Origin: Stenotrophomonas sp. UBA2629
GTDB lineage: Bacteria; Pseudomonadota; Gammaproteobacteria; Xanthomonadales; Xanthomonadaceae
DNA: 64,000 bases
Assembly: GCA_002359895.1 (NCBI GenBank)
Contig: DEOB01000010.1
Coordinates: 508,921 to 572,920, forward strand
Direction: 5' to 3'
Below are positions 8,584-17,675 of the stretch, in pieces. Under the pieces are notes generated by a model. That model worked only from the letters and a program-made list of their open reading frames with translations, did not search any database and was not told the origin of the DNA. Position numbers and translations under genes: made by a program. Within the stretch, counting starts at the first letter, position 1, and each line of letters begins with the position of its first letter.

Positions 8584-9810
8584 ATGACCGCTGTCGCCGA
8601 ACCGTTGCTGTCCCTTTCCAACTACTACCTGCCGGTGTACCGCCCGCGCCAGCTGGTGCTGGAGCGCGGCCAGGGCGCCCGGTTGTGGGATACGCAGGGC
8701 CGTGAATTCATCGACCTGGCGGCCGGTATCGCGGTGTGCAGCCTGGGCCACAACAACCCGGACCTGAAGGCCGCATTGCTGGAGCAGGCCGACAAGCTCT
8801 GGCACACCAGCAACATGTTCTACAGCGAGCCGCCGCTGCATCTGGCGCAGGAACTGGTGGATGCCTCGCGCTTCGCCAAGCGCGTGTTTCTGTGCAACTC
8901 CGGTGCCGAGGCCAATGAAGTGGCCATCAAGCTGGTACGCAAGTGGGCCAGCGCGCAGGGCCGTGCGGCGGACAAACGCTTCATCGTCACCTTCCGTGGC
9001 AGCTTCCATGGCCGCACGCTGGCCACGGTGACCGCCACCGCCCAGCCCAAGTACCAGGAAGGCTACGAGCCGTTGCCGGGCGGTTTCCGTTACGTCGATT
9101 TCAATGACGTGGCCCAGCTTGAGGCCGCGATGGCCGGCGGCGACGTGGCGGCGGTGATGTTCGAGCCGGTGCAGGGCGAGGGCGGCGTGATGCCGGCCAG
9201 CGCTGAGTTCATGCGCCGGGCCCGTGAGCTGTGCGACCAGCACGACGCGCTGATGGTGCTGGACGAAATCCAGGTGGGCATGGGCCGTACCGGTGAGTTG
9301 TTCGCGCATTGGCACTGGGGCGTGACCCCGGACATCGTCACCCTGGCCAAGGCACTGGGCGGCGGTTTCCCGATTGGTGCCATGCTGGCCGGCCCGAAGG
9401 TGGCCGACATCATGGGCGTGGGTGCACACGGCAGCACCTTCGGCGGCAATCCGCTGGCTGCTGCGGTGGCACGCGTGGCACTGCGCAAGCTGTCATCTGA
9501 CGAAATCAAGGCCAACGTGGTGCGCCAGTCGGCCGCATTGAAAGCCGGGCTGGAAGCCATTGGTGAAGAGTTCGGCGTGTTCGAGCAGGTGCGCGGCATG
9601 GGCTTGATGCTGGGCGCGGTGCTCAAGCCGGACTACGTGGCCGACATCGGCACGCTGCTGGATCTGGCCGCCGAAAAGCGGGTGCTGATTCTGCAGGCCG
9701 GCACCAGTGTGCTGCGCTTCGTGCCGCCACTGAACATCACCGACGAAGAACTGGCCGAAGGCCTCAAGCGCGTGCGTGAGGCGATTGCGGCCTACATGGC
9801 TTCGCGCTGA
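8584..9810 (+). CDS. argD: Acetylornithine aminotransferase
   Basis: A 408-residue class III PLP-dependent aminotransferase of arginine biosynthesis, converting N-acetylglutamate semialdehyde and glutamate to N-acetylornithine and 2-oxoglutarate (acting on succinylated or acetylated intermediates depending on the species). Visible landmarks: CNSGAEANE for phosphate binding, FHGRTLATVTAT, VMFEPVQGEGGV, LDEIQVGMGRTG, and the PLP lysine at residue 256 in LAKALGGGFPIGAML. Length and motifs are normal. The ATG at 8584 is preceded by a purine-rich stretch. Ornithine or 4-aminobutyrate aminotransferase activity cannot be excluded from sequence alone, but the motif set fits ArgD best. Confidence 0.9.
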   Translation: MTAVAEPLLSLSNYYLPVYRPRQLVLERGQGARLWDTQGREFIDLAAGIAVCSLGHNNPDLKAALLEQADKLWHTSNMFYSEPPLHLAQELVDASRFAKRVFLCNSGAEANEVAIKLVRKWASAQGRAADKRFIVTFRGSFHGRTLATVTATAQPKYQEGYEPLPGGFRYVDFNDVAQLEAAMAGGDVAAVMFEPVQGEGGVMPASAEFMRRARELCDQHDALMVLDEIQVGMGRTGELFAHWHWGVTPDIVTLAKALGGGFPIGAMLAGPKVADIMGVGAHGSTFGGNPLAAAVARVALRKLSSDEIKANVVRQSAALKAGLEAIGEEFGVFEQVRGMGLMLGAVLKPDYVADIGTLLDLAAEKRVLILQAGTSVLRFVPPLNITDEELAEGLKRVREAIAAYMASR

Positions 9811-10309
9811 AGGTCACAGATGGGGAAGAATCAGGCGTTAGGTTTCGTCCCCGGGTGGGGTAGCCAGGGGTAGTCCCCCGTTTCCCCACCGGCGTTCCGA
9901 GTTGCAGGTTCGATTCCTTCATGCGCTAGCTGCTGAGGCGGTCGATGGCGGTCGATGGCGGGCGGGAGCGCCATAGCTTCCTTTATTGGGCAGGTGCCCA
10001 CCGTAGTGCTGGCAATGACCCAGGTCTGCCCCGCACTGGCGACCTTGGGCGCTTTTTTGGGGCGGCCGCCGGCAAGCGCCGCATTCAAGGTGACCCAAGA
10101 TCAGCCGATGACGCTGTTGGCTGCGACCTGCGAGCAGTCGTATTCGCCACGCCCCCGGGCACAAAGCGGTTGTCTGCAAATCGGCCCGATGAAGATCCGC
10201 ATGATTGGATTTGGCCGCTTTTTGCGGATTGGATAAAGAAAGGTTTATTTCGTGGGCGGTCTGCTGCATGCGGGCCGCCCCTTTGCGCAGGGCAGACAAG
10301 GGAACGCAC
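9811..10309. other. Gene-poor region between argD and the giant adhesin gene
   Basis: About 500 bp with no convincing gene. At 9893-9925 the sequence GCAGGTTCGATTCCTTC followed by ATGCGCT looks like the T-arm and acceptor end of a tRNA, but no D-arm or anticodon arm precedes it. A 10-bp unit CGGTCGATGG is directly duplicated near 9939-9960. The 9955-10236 stretch is open in several frames, with an LGAFLGR peptide faintly like the C-terminus of IS4-type transposases. This may be a scar of an old insertion; the evidence is weak. Confidence 0.4.
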
Positions 10310-13300
10310 ATGGCACAGCGTGGTCGGTTGGTGGCTTCGGCTTGGGAGAAGGCAGGCATGCCGTGGACGATGCACTTGTGGCTGACGTTGCGCACCACGG
10401 GCCAAGTCATGGGCGTGGCACCTGCACGTGCATCGAGATTTTCCTGGGCCGCTGCGTTGCTTCTGGGCTGTCTTGCCAGTTTGGCCAGCCTCAACCTGTA
10501 TGCCAGCACGGTGGGGACTAATGTTGAGATTACGGTTCACGGTTCACCGGCCTTTGTTGCGACACCGGTTGGTGGCGGCATAGAGCTTGATTTGGCCGGC
10601 GGCATCGGATCGAAGCTGTTTGATGTTGATCCTGTAGCCTCGACGGTCACACTCATCTCAAATTACGAAGAGGTGTGGAGTGTTCGCCAGTTCGAGGCCG
10701 TTTTCAGTGGTGGAGCTCTCGACCAGATCACGAGCATCACGCGAACAGGTGGGACGGCCGCGAATGCAGCGCACTACTCGGCCACCGCAAGCGGCAAGAC
10801 AATAACCTTTCTTCTGCCGCCCTCTCCCGAGAACGATAATGGCACCATCGTTTTCACATATACCTCTACCACCACGGCTCCGGCCGACACCACCGCGCCC
10901 ACCGTCACCAACGTCACCTCCAGCACCCCCAATGGCACCTACAAAGTCGGCGATGTCATTTCCGTCCAGGTCAATTTCAGTGAGAACGTGCTGGTTACCG
11001 GCACGCCGCAGCTGACCTTGGAAACCGGCGCGACCGACCGGACGGTTAACTACGTCGGCGGCAGCGGTAGCAGCACCCTGAGCTTCGCCTACACCGTGCA
11101 GGCCGGCGACAGCAGCGCTGACCTGGACTACATAAACACCAGCGCACTGGCCCTCAACGCCGGCACCATCCGGGACGCGGCGGGTAACAACGCCATTCTG
11201 ACGCTGCCATCGCCGGGCATGGGCAATTCGCTGGGTGCGAACAAAAGCCTCGTCATCGACGGAGTGGTGCCCACGGTTTCCGGGGTCACCTCTTCCACGG
11301 CCAATGGCACCTACAAGGCGGGGGATGTCATTTCCGTCCAGGTCAATTTCAGCGAGAGCGTAGCGGTTACCGGTACGCCGCAGCTGACCCTGGAAACCGG
11401 CGCGACGGACCAGGTGGTCAACTATGCCAACGGCAGTGGCACCACCAGCTTGACGTTCAACTACACCGTGCAGGCCGGTGACACCAGCGCCGATCTGGAC
11501 TACGTGGCCACCAGTGCACTGTCCCTCAACGGCGGCACCCTCCGGGACGCGGCCGGTAACAATGCCACCCTGACCCTGGCATCGCCGGGCGCGGCCAATT
11601 CCCTGGGCGCGAACAAGAACCTCGTCATCGATGGCGTGGCGCCCAGTGTCAGCAGCATCGTGCCGGCCGGCGGCCCGGCATCGACCGCGACCACGGTGGA
11701 CTTCACTGTCACCTTCAGCGAGACGGTGAGCAATATTTCCAAGGACGCCTTCGCGCTCGGGACGACCGGTACCGCCAGTGGCACCATCGCCAGTGTGTCG
11801 GCTTCTTCAGGCATTTCGATCACCGTCACCGTCAGCGGCATCACCGGCAACGGCACGCTGAAGGTCAACCTCAATGCGTCCACCAACATCAGTGATGCAG
11901 CCGGCAACAGCGGCCCGGCCGCTTTCACCTCCGGCACGCTCCATGCCGTGGCCATTCCCACGGCAGCGGGTGCGCCCACCATCGGCACGGCCACGGCCGG
12001 TGACGGGCAGGTTTCGGTGACGTTCACTGCGCCGGCCAGCAATGGCGGCTCGGCGATCACCACGTACACCGCCACCGCCAGCCCCGGCGGCGCCTTCGGC
12101 ACCTGCGCCGGCCCGGCCGCCTGCACTGCCACGGTGAACGGGCTGACCAACGGCACCGCGTACACCTTCACGGTGACGGCGACCAACGCCATTGGCACCA
12201 GCGTGGCATCGGGCGCGTCGAACGCGGCTACGCCCAAGGGCAACCAGACCATCACCTTCACCAATCCGGGGACGCAGAACTTCGGTACCACGCCGACGTT
12301 GACCGCGATGGCTACGTCGAGCCTGACGGTGGGCTTCAGTTCGTCCACAGCAGGCGTGTGCACGATCACCAGCGGCGGCATGCTGACCTTCGTCACTGCC
12401 GGCTCCTGCACCATCGACGCCGATCAGGCCGGCGACAGCACCTGGAACGCGGCCAGCACGGCGTCGCGGACGTTCACCGTCGCCGCGGTCGCGCCCGGCG
12501 CGCCGACCATCGGAACGGCCACGGCGGGCGACACCGAGGCCAGCGTGACGTTCACGGCGCCGGCCAGCAATGGCGGTTTGGCGATCAACAGCTATACGGT
12601 CACCTCCAATCCGGGGGGCTTCACTGGCACCGGCAATAGCTCACCGATCACGGTGGCCGGCCTGACCAATGGGGGGGCGTATACGTTCACCGTAACCGCG
12701 ACCAATGCTGCTCAGATCACCGGCGCAGCGTCGGCCGCGAGCAACAGCGTGATGCCGAAGGCCAATCAGACCGTCACTTTCGGCAACCCGGGCACGCAGA
12801 CCTTCGGCACCACCCCGACCTTGACCGCCACTTCCAGCGCGGGGGGCAGTTACCCGGTCAGCTTCACCTCATCGACCACAGGGGTGTGCACCATCACGAC
12901 CGGCGGCGCGCTGACCTTCATGACCGTCGGCAGCTGCACCATCAATGCGAACCAGGCCGGCGACAGCAGCTACCTGGCCGCGTCGCAGGTCTCGCAGACC
13001 TTCACGGTCGCCGCGATCGTGCCGGGGGCACCGGCCATCGGCATCGTCACCGCCGGCGATAACCAGGCCAGCGTCGCCTTCGTCGCGCCGGTCAATACCG
13101 GCGGTACGGCCATCACCGGTTATACGGTGATCACCAGTCCCGCCGACGTGGGACCGATCAACGGCGCGTCCTCGCCGATCGTGGTCAACGGTCTGACCAA
13201 CGGACAGGCCTATACCTTCACGGTGACCGCCGACAACAGCGCCGGCACCGGCCCAGCCTCGGGCGCCTCCAACAGCGTAACGCCCAAAGCGACCCAGACC

Positions 13301-16300
13301 ATTACCTTCGCCGCCCCCGGCACGCAGACCTTCGGCACTACACCGACCTTCAGTGCGACGGCTGACTCCGGCCTGACGCCGACGTTCACTTCGAGCACCA
13401 CCGGTGTATGCACTATCACCGGTACCGGCGTGGTGACTTTCATGACCGCCGGCACCTGCACCATCAACGCCGACCAGCCTGGCAACGGCAGTTACTTGGC
13501 GGCGACCCAGGTCAGCCACTCCTTCAGCGTAAACGCGTTGGTTCCAGGTGCGCCGACCATCGGCATCGCCACGGTGGCCGGTGCCGGGCAGGTGGCAGTG
13601 GTCTTCACCGCCCCGGCCTCCAACGGCGGTGCGACCATCAGCGGCTACACGGTGACGCCCAGCCCGGCGATAACGGGCGGTCCGTTCACCGGCACCACTT
13701 CGCCGATCTCGATCAACGGCCTGAACCCGGGCACCAGCTACACCTTCACCGTGACCGCGACCAACAGCGCTGGCACCAGTGTCGCGTCGGCCGAGTCCAA
13801 TGCGGTCAGCACGACAGCCACACAGATCATCACCTTCGCCGATCCCGGCGCGCAGGCGTTCGGCACCACGCCGACGCTCACCGCCTCGGTGGATTCGGCG
13901 CTGGCGGTGAGCTTCACTTCGTCCACGACCGGCGTGTGCAGTGTCACCAGCGGTGGTCAGCTGACCTTCCTCACCACTGGCAATTGCACGATCAATGCCG
14001 ACCAGACCGGTGATGCCGACCACCTGCCGGCGACGCAGGTTTCCCATACCTTCTCCGTCAACGCGGTCGTTCCGGGCACGCCGACCATCGGCACGGCTGC
14101 GATGACAGGCATCGGCCAGGCAGCGGTAGCCTTTGTCGCTCCGACCTTCGATGGCGGTGCGACGATAACCGGTTACACGGTGACGCCCAGCCCGGTGGTA
14201 ACGGGCGGGCCGTTCACTGGCACCAGCTCGCCGATCACGATCAGCGGCCTGAACCCGGGCACCGGCTACACCTTCACCGTGACGGCGACCAACAGCGTCG
14301 GCACCGGCTCGACGTCGGGAGCGTCCAATGCGGTCACCACCGCAGCCACGCAGAACATCACCTTCGCCAATCCAGGCGCACAGGCGTTCGGCACCACGCC
14401 GACGCTCACCACCTCGGTGGATTCGGGCCTGCCGCTGCGTTTTGTTTCGTCCACGCCGGCGGTGTGTGCCGTCACCGCAGCGGGTGCGCTGAGTTTCGCC
14501 AGTGCCGGCACCTGTACGGTGACGGTGCACCAAGACGGCGATGCCGGCCATTTGTCGGCATCGCTGGTGCAGTCGTTCAGCGTCAACGCGGTGGTGGCGG
14601 CGGCGCCGGTGCTGGGCGATGTGAGCGTGATCGGTTCGGGCGAGGTGGAGGTGCACTTCAGCCCGTCCGCCGCTACCGGCGAAACCCTCACCTACACAGT
14701 CACTGCGCAGCCGGGCGGCATCACCGCCAGCGGCGGCGCTTCGCCGATCATCGTGAGCGGGCTGACCGATGGCGTGAGCTACACCTTCACCGTTGCCGCC
14801 TCCGGCCCGGCCGGCAGCAGCGCGTCGTCGGCGCCATCGGCCCCGGTGGTACCGCAGGTACTGCAGGCAGTGATTTTCGACGAGGTGGGTACGCAGCGTT
14901 TCGACCAAGTGCCGGTGTTGTCCGCCCGCGCCGACTCCGGCCTGGCGCTGGTGTTCAGTTCGTCCACGCCGGAGGTGTGCACGGTGACTGCCGCTGGCCA
15001 GCTTGGCTTCGTGCGGGCCGGCAGCTGCACTGTGCTGGTCGAGCAGGCCGGTGATACCACCCATCGCCCGGCCTCGGCCACGCGCACGTTCCGGATTGAG
15101 CCGGTACCGCCGGGCGTGCCGGCCATCCAGACGTTGACGCCGGTGGGGAAGGGGCAGGTCAGCGTGGCGTTCACGCCACCTGCGTTCACTGGCGGCGTGG
15201 ACATCGACGGTTACCGCGTCACTGCCACCCCCGACAGTGCAGCGGCGCCGGCCATGCGCGCAAGGAGCTTGCGTGGGGCTGCTACGCCGGGTGTGATCAT
15301 GGCCACCGGCAGCGGCTCACCGATTCTATTGCAGGGGCTGGTCGAGGGCGTGAGCTACGTGTTCACCGTGGCGGCCTACAACCGGGCAGGCGAAGGCGAA
15401 GCGGACAGCGGCACGAAGCTGGTGGCCGCGCCGGAGCTGAGCTGGATCGGCGACCTGCAAAAGGTGTACGGCGAGAATGATTTCGAGTTGCCGGTGCCGC
15501 AGAGCAACAGCTCGGGCGCGTTCACCTTCACCAGTTCCAACCCGGCAGTGGCCACGGTCAGTGGCCGCACCGTCACCCTGGAGGGCGAAGGCAGCACCAC
15601 GCTCACCGCCACCCAGGCCGCGACCCCCAACTTCCTCGCCGGTACGGTGGCGGTGACGTTGGTGGTCAACGCACGTCCCGACCCGACGCTGGATGCGCAG
15701 GTCAGCGGGGGTATCCAGGCGCAGGTCGATGCCAGCGTGCGCTTTGCGCAGGTGCAGGGTGACAACATCCGCGACCGTCTGCGCCAGGTGCGTGGCGGCA
15801 CCAACGCCAGCAACCTCGCCTTCGCAATGGCCTATGCCGGCGGCCAAGGCGTGCCGGGGCTGACCTTGCCGGTGGGCCGCGTGGCCGAAGCGGCCTTGCC
15901 AGCCCTGCCGGAAGGCTGGGGCCTGTGGCTGGCCGGCACGGCGACCTTCGGCAAGGCCGGACGCAACGGCCGCAGCGGTGGCGGGTTCGACTTCAACACC
16001 GGCGGCATCACCCTGGGTGCGGACCGCGCCGTGGGTGAGCAGGTGCTGCTGGGCGTCGCCGGCAGCTGGGGCAAGCAGGGCACCGACTTCGACGGCACAC
16101 CGTCGAAGGTGGATGCCGACCAACGCTCACTGGCCGTCTATGGCCTGTGGCGCATGGGCGAACACCTGTTCGTGGATGGCCTGCTGGCCAATGGCCAACT
16201 GGACTTCGACCTGACCCGTTGGAGTGAGCCGGCCAACGCCAGTGCCCACGCCACCCGTGCAGGCGACCAGTGGTTCGGTGCGTTGACCTTCGGCTACGAG

Positions 16301-16870
16301 CATCGCAACGCCACAGGCATGACCCTGACCGGTTACGGCCGCTATGACGGCCACCGGGCCACGCTGGATGGTTACCGCGAGCGTGGATTGGGCATCTATG
16401 ACCTGGGCTACGGGCGGCAGAAGGTGGACAACAGCGCGCTGGCCGTGGGCTTGGAAGGCAGTCTGGGGATCAAGCGCGAGCGCTTGAACTGGCGGCCGCA
16501 CTGGAGCATCGAGTACCGCAGCGCACTGGAAAACCGCGGCGATGTCACGATGAACTATCTGCAGCGCCCGCAGGGCACGGACTACGTGCTGGCCATGCGC
16601 AGCTACAACGACGACATGCTGGCGCTGGGGGCGGGCATGGATCTGCAGCTGGACAGCGGCTGGATGTTCTCGCTGTTGCTGGGCCACGAGCAGGGCCGCA
16701 ATGCGATGCGCAGCACCAGCATCGGGTTGCAGGTGCGGTTCGGACAGCAGGGCGGCAACGTGCCGATGTACAGCGATGAGTCCGGTGCGCAACAGGTCGG
16801 GGGTTCTTCGCGTCCCTGTCGTGGTTCTTCCGTGCGCTGCACGGCTCCGCAGGGGGCTCAGCCAAAATGA
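10310..16870 (+). CDS. Giant Ig-like/fibronectin type III repeat autotransporter adhesin
   Basis: A 2186-residue outer-membrane autotransporter. A long N-terminal signal region is followed by a hydrophobic core (FSWAAALLLGCLASLASLNLYA). Next come two near-identical Ig-like modules (about 10880-11270 and 11271-11638; shared motifs TYKxGDVISVQVNFSE, GTPQLTLETGATD, AGNNA) and a third, different Ig-like module (to about 11960). Seven alternating fibronectin III plus beta-sandwich pairs follow (to about 15690). The protein ends in an autotransporter beta-barrel (about 15919-16755) with aromatic-rich strands such as GLWLAGTATFG and SLAVYGLWRM. The passenger should be exposed at the cell surface, probably as an adhesin. 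I chose the ATG at 10310 because AAGGGA lies 7 nt upstream; ATG 10409 directly before the signal peptide is an alternative. An unusual tail of about 35 residues follows the last barrel strand. Confidence 0.85.
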   Translation: MAQRGRLVASAWEKAGMPWTMHLWLTLRTTGQVMGVAPARASRFSWAAALLLGCLASLASLNLYASTVGTNVEITVHGSPAFVATPVGGGIELDLAGGIGSKLFDVDPVASTVTLISNYEEVWSVRQFEAVFSGGALDQITSITRTGGTAANAAHYSATASGKTITFLLPPSPENDNGTIVFTYTSTTTAPADTTAPTVTNVTSSTPNGTYKVGDVISVQVNFSENVLVTGTPQLTLETGATDRTVNYVGGSGSSTLSFAYTVQAGDSSADLDYINTSALALNAGTIRDAAGNNAILTLPSPGMGNSLGANKSLVIDGVVPTVSGVTSSTANGTYKAGDVISVQVNFSESVAVTGTPQLTLETGATDQVVNYANGSGTTSLTFNYTVQAGDTSADLDYVATSALSLNGGTLRDAAGNNATLTLASPGAANSLGANKNLVIDGVAPSVSSIVPAGGPASTATTVDFTVTFSETVSNISKDAFALGTTGTASGTIASVSASSGISITVTVSGITGNGTLKVNLNASTNISDAAGNSGPAAFTSGTLHAVAIPTAAGAPTIGTATAGDGQVSVTFTAPASNGGSAITTYTATASPGGAFGTCAGPAACTATVNGLTNGTAYTFTVTATNAIGTSVASGASNAATPKGNQTITFTNPGTQNFGTTPTLTAMATSSLTVGFSSSTAGVCTITSGGMLTFVTAGSCTIDADQAGDSTWNAASTASRTFTVAAVAPGAPTIGTATAGDTEASVTFTAPASNGGLAINSYTVTSNPGGFTGTGNSSPITVAGLTNGGAYTFTVTATNAAQITGAASAASNSVMPKANQTVTFGNPGTQTFGTTPTLTATSSAGGSYPVSFTSSTTGVCTITTGGALTFMTVGSCTINANQAGDSSYLAASQVSQTFTVAAIVPGAPAIGIVTAGDNQASVAFVAPVNTGGTAITGYTVITSPADVGPINGASSPIVVNGLTNGQAYTFTVTADNSAGTGPASGASNSVTPKATQTITFAAPGTQTFGTTPTFSATADSGLTPTFTSSTTGVCTITGTGVVTFMTAGTCTINADQPGNGSYLAATQVSHSFSVNALVPGAPTIGIATVAGAGQVAVVFTAPASNGGATISGYTVTPSPAITGGPFTGTTSPISINGLNPGTSYTFTVTATNSAGTSVASAESNAVSTTATQIITFADPGAQAFGTTPTLTASVDSALAVSFTSSTTGVCSVTSGGQLTFLTTGNCTINADQTGDADHLPATQVSHTFSVNAVVPGTPTIGTAAMTGIGQAAVAFVAPTFDGGATITGYTVTPSPVVTGGPFTGTSSPITISGLNPGTGYTFTVTATNSVGTGSTSGASNAVTTAATQNITFANPGAQAFGTTPTLTTSVDSGLPLRFVSSTPAVCAVTAAGALSFASAGTCTVTVHQDGDAGHLSASLVQSFSVNAVVAAAPVLGDVSVIGSGEVEVHFSPSAATGETLTYTVTAQPGGITASGGASPIIVSGLTDGVSYTFTVAASGPAGSSASSAPSAPVVPQVLQAVIFDEVGTQRFDQVPVLSARADSGLALVFSSSTPEVCTVTAAGQLGFVRAGSCTVLVEQAGDTTHRPASATRTFRIEPVPPGVPAIQTLTPVGKGQVSVAFTPPAFTGGVDIDGYRVTATPDSAAAPAMRARSLRGAATPGVIMATGSGSPILLQGLVEGVSYVFTVAAYNRAGEGEADSGTKLVAAPELSWIGDLQKVYGENDFELPVPQSNSSGAFTFTSSNPAVATVSGRTVTLEGEGSTTLTATQAATPNFLAGTVAVTLVVNARPDPTLDAQVSGGIQAQVDASVRFAQVQGDNIRDRLRQVRGGTNASNLAFAMAYAGGQGVPGLTLPVGRVAEAALPALPEGWGLWLAGTATFGKAGRNGRSGGGFDFNTGGITLGADRAVGEQVLLGVAGSWGKQGTDFDGTPSKVDADQRSLAVYGLWRMGEHLFVDGLLANGQLDFDLTRWSEPANASAHATRAGDQWFGALTFGYEHRNATGMTLTGYGRYDGHRATLDGYRERGLGIYDLGYGRQKVDNSALAVGLEGSLGIKRERLNWRPHWSIEYRSALENRGDVTMNYLQRPQGTDYVLAMRSYNDDMLALGAGMDLQLDSGWMFSLLLGHEQGRNAMRSTSIGLQVRFGQQGGNVPMYSDESGAQQVGGSSRPCRGSSVRCTAPQGAQPK
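11961..15690 (+). repeat. Seven tandem ~530-bp FN3 plus Cys-paired beta-sandwich units
   Basis: Intragenic tandem repeat in the adhesin gene. Each unit encodes a fibronectin III domain (P-T-I-G-T...V-x-F-x-A-P...G-G-x-x-I-x-x-Y-x-V-T...GLxxGxxYTFTVTAxN) and then an about 83-residue module starting QxITFxxPGxQxFGTTPTLTA. In units 1-6 the second module has two cysteines 16 positions apart (VCxxT...SCT/NCT); unit 7 lacks them and is diverged (VYGENDFELPVP). DNA blocks such as TTCGGCACCACGCCGAC recur between units. Fibronectin domain 7 carries an extra insertion of about 20 residues near 15232-15300. Confidence 0.85.
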
Positions 16871-16873
16871 TCG

Positions 16874-16908
16874 ACAACAACGCCGGCGAAAGCCGGCGTT
16901 GTTGTTTC
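16874..16908 (+). terminator. Strong intrinsic terminator after the adhesin gene
   Basis: A perfect 14-bp stem (16874-16887 with 16892-16905) closed by a GAAA tetraloop and followed by TTTC. It lies 4 nt beyond the adhesin stop codon. Confidence 0.9.
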
Positions 16909-16946
16909 ATCACAAGTAACAGGGCAGTGCGGGTTGGCCGGGTTGC

Positions 16947-17540
16947 TTACCGCAGCTGGTAGCGCTTGAGCAGTTTGCGCAATGACTGCGCGTGATACGC
17001 GGTATCGGCCTGCAGGCCTGCTGCGCGTGCGCCTTGTACGTTGCGGAACAGGTGGTCCACAAACAGGGCTTGAGCCGGTTCGCAACCCAATGCCGCGCAG
17101 GCGGCGCGATAGGCTTCCGGGTCGGGTTTGCGGATGCCCAATGTGGCGCTGGCCAAAACGCGCCGCTTGGGCAGGAGTTGCTCGATCACCGGCACCGTGA
17201 GTGCGCCATTGTTGGTGAGAATGGCGACGGACACGCCGTCACGCACGCGATCCAGCAGCGCGACACAATCGCGACGCGGTACGGTTGCTGTTGCACGGGC
17301 GTGCTGCCAGTGCGCTGCAGTCAGTCTGGAATCCAGCCGTGCATTCAATGCCTGCAGCAGCTGCGCACCCTCCAGTTCACCGCGCGCATGGGCCAACTCA
17401 AGGTGTTCACTGCGCAGCGCGGCGTCGAGCTGTTGTGTGGAACAGGCGGCCGCATCGGCCAGCTCCCGTAGAAAACAGCGGTGATCGTAGTCGGCCAGCA
17501 GGCCATCGAAATCGAGCAGCAGGGCGTTCAGTGCGGGCAT
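16947..17540 (-). CDS. HAD-superfamily hydrolase
   Basis: A 197-residue haloacid-dehalogenase-like protein. Motif I is LLLDFDGLLAD with the nucleophile and acid/base Asp pair near residues 10-12; motif II is ILTNNG; motif III is the Lys in GIRKPDPEAY; motif IV reads ALFVDHLFRNVQGARAAG. The cap is small and helical (type C1), as in phosphoglycolate phosphatase or beta-phosphoglucomutase relatives. In motif IV the second acidic residue, usually Asp, is His here, so Mg2+ coordination may differ. Substrate unknown. Divergent from azurin with 135 nt between them. Confidence 0.8.
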   Translation of the reverse strand: MPALNALLLDFDGLLADYDHRCFLRELADAAACSTQQLDAALRSEHLELAHARGELEGAQLLQALNARLDSRLTAAHWQHARATATVPRRDCVALLDRVRDGVSVAILTNNGALTVPVIEQLLPKRRVLASATLGIRKPDPEAYRAACAALGCEPAQALFVDHLFRNVQGARAAGLQADTAYHAQSLRKLLKRYQLR

Positions 17541-17675
17541 CGGCAGAGCAGGTGCGGGAAGGCAGGAAGTATCGGTGTTGCATGCGCGCCGCGCATCCCT
17601 GCGACATCGCGTCGCACATGTTGGAGCGGGGCATTGCCTAGAATCAACGCAATCAACTGATCTGCGGAGTCCGAA

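Noticed and set aside
9955..10236. Possible transposase fragment (LGAFLGR peptide)
   Set aside because: Similarity to IS4-type C-termini is only a few residues, no DDE residues or inverted repeats are visible.
12869..15064. A long minus-strand frame inside the adhesin gene (Arg/Gly-rich)
   Set aside because: It is the complement of the FN3 repeats and its composition (repeated RRG) reflects the DNA repeats.
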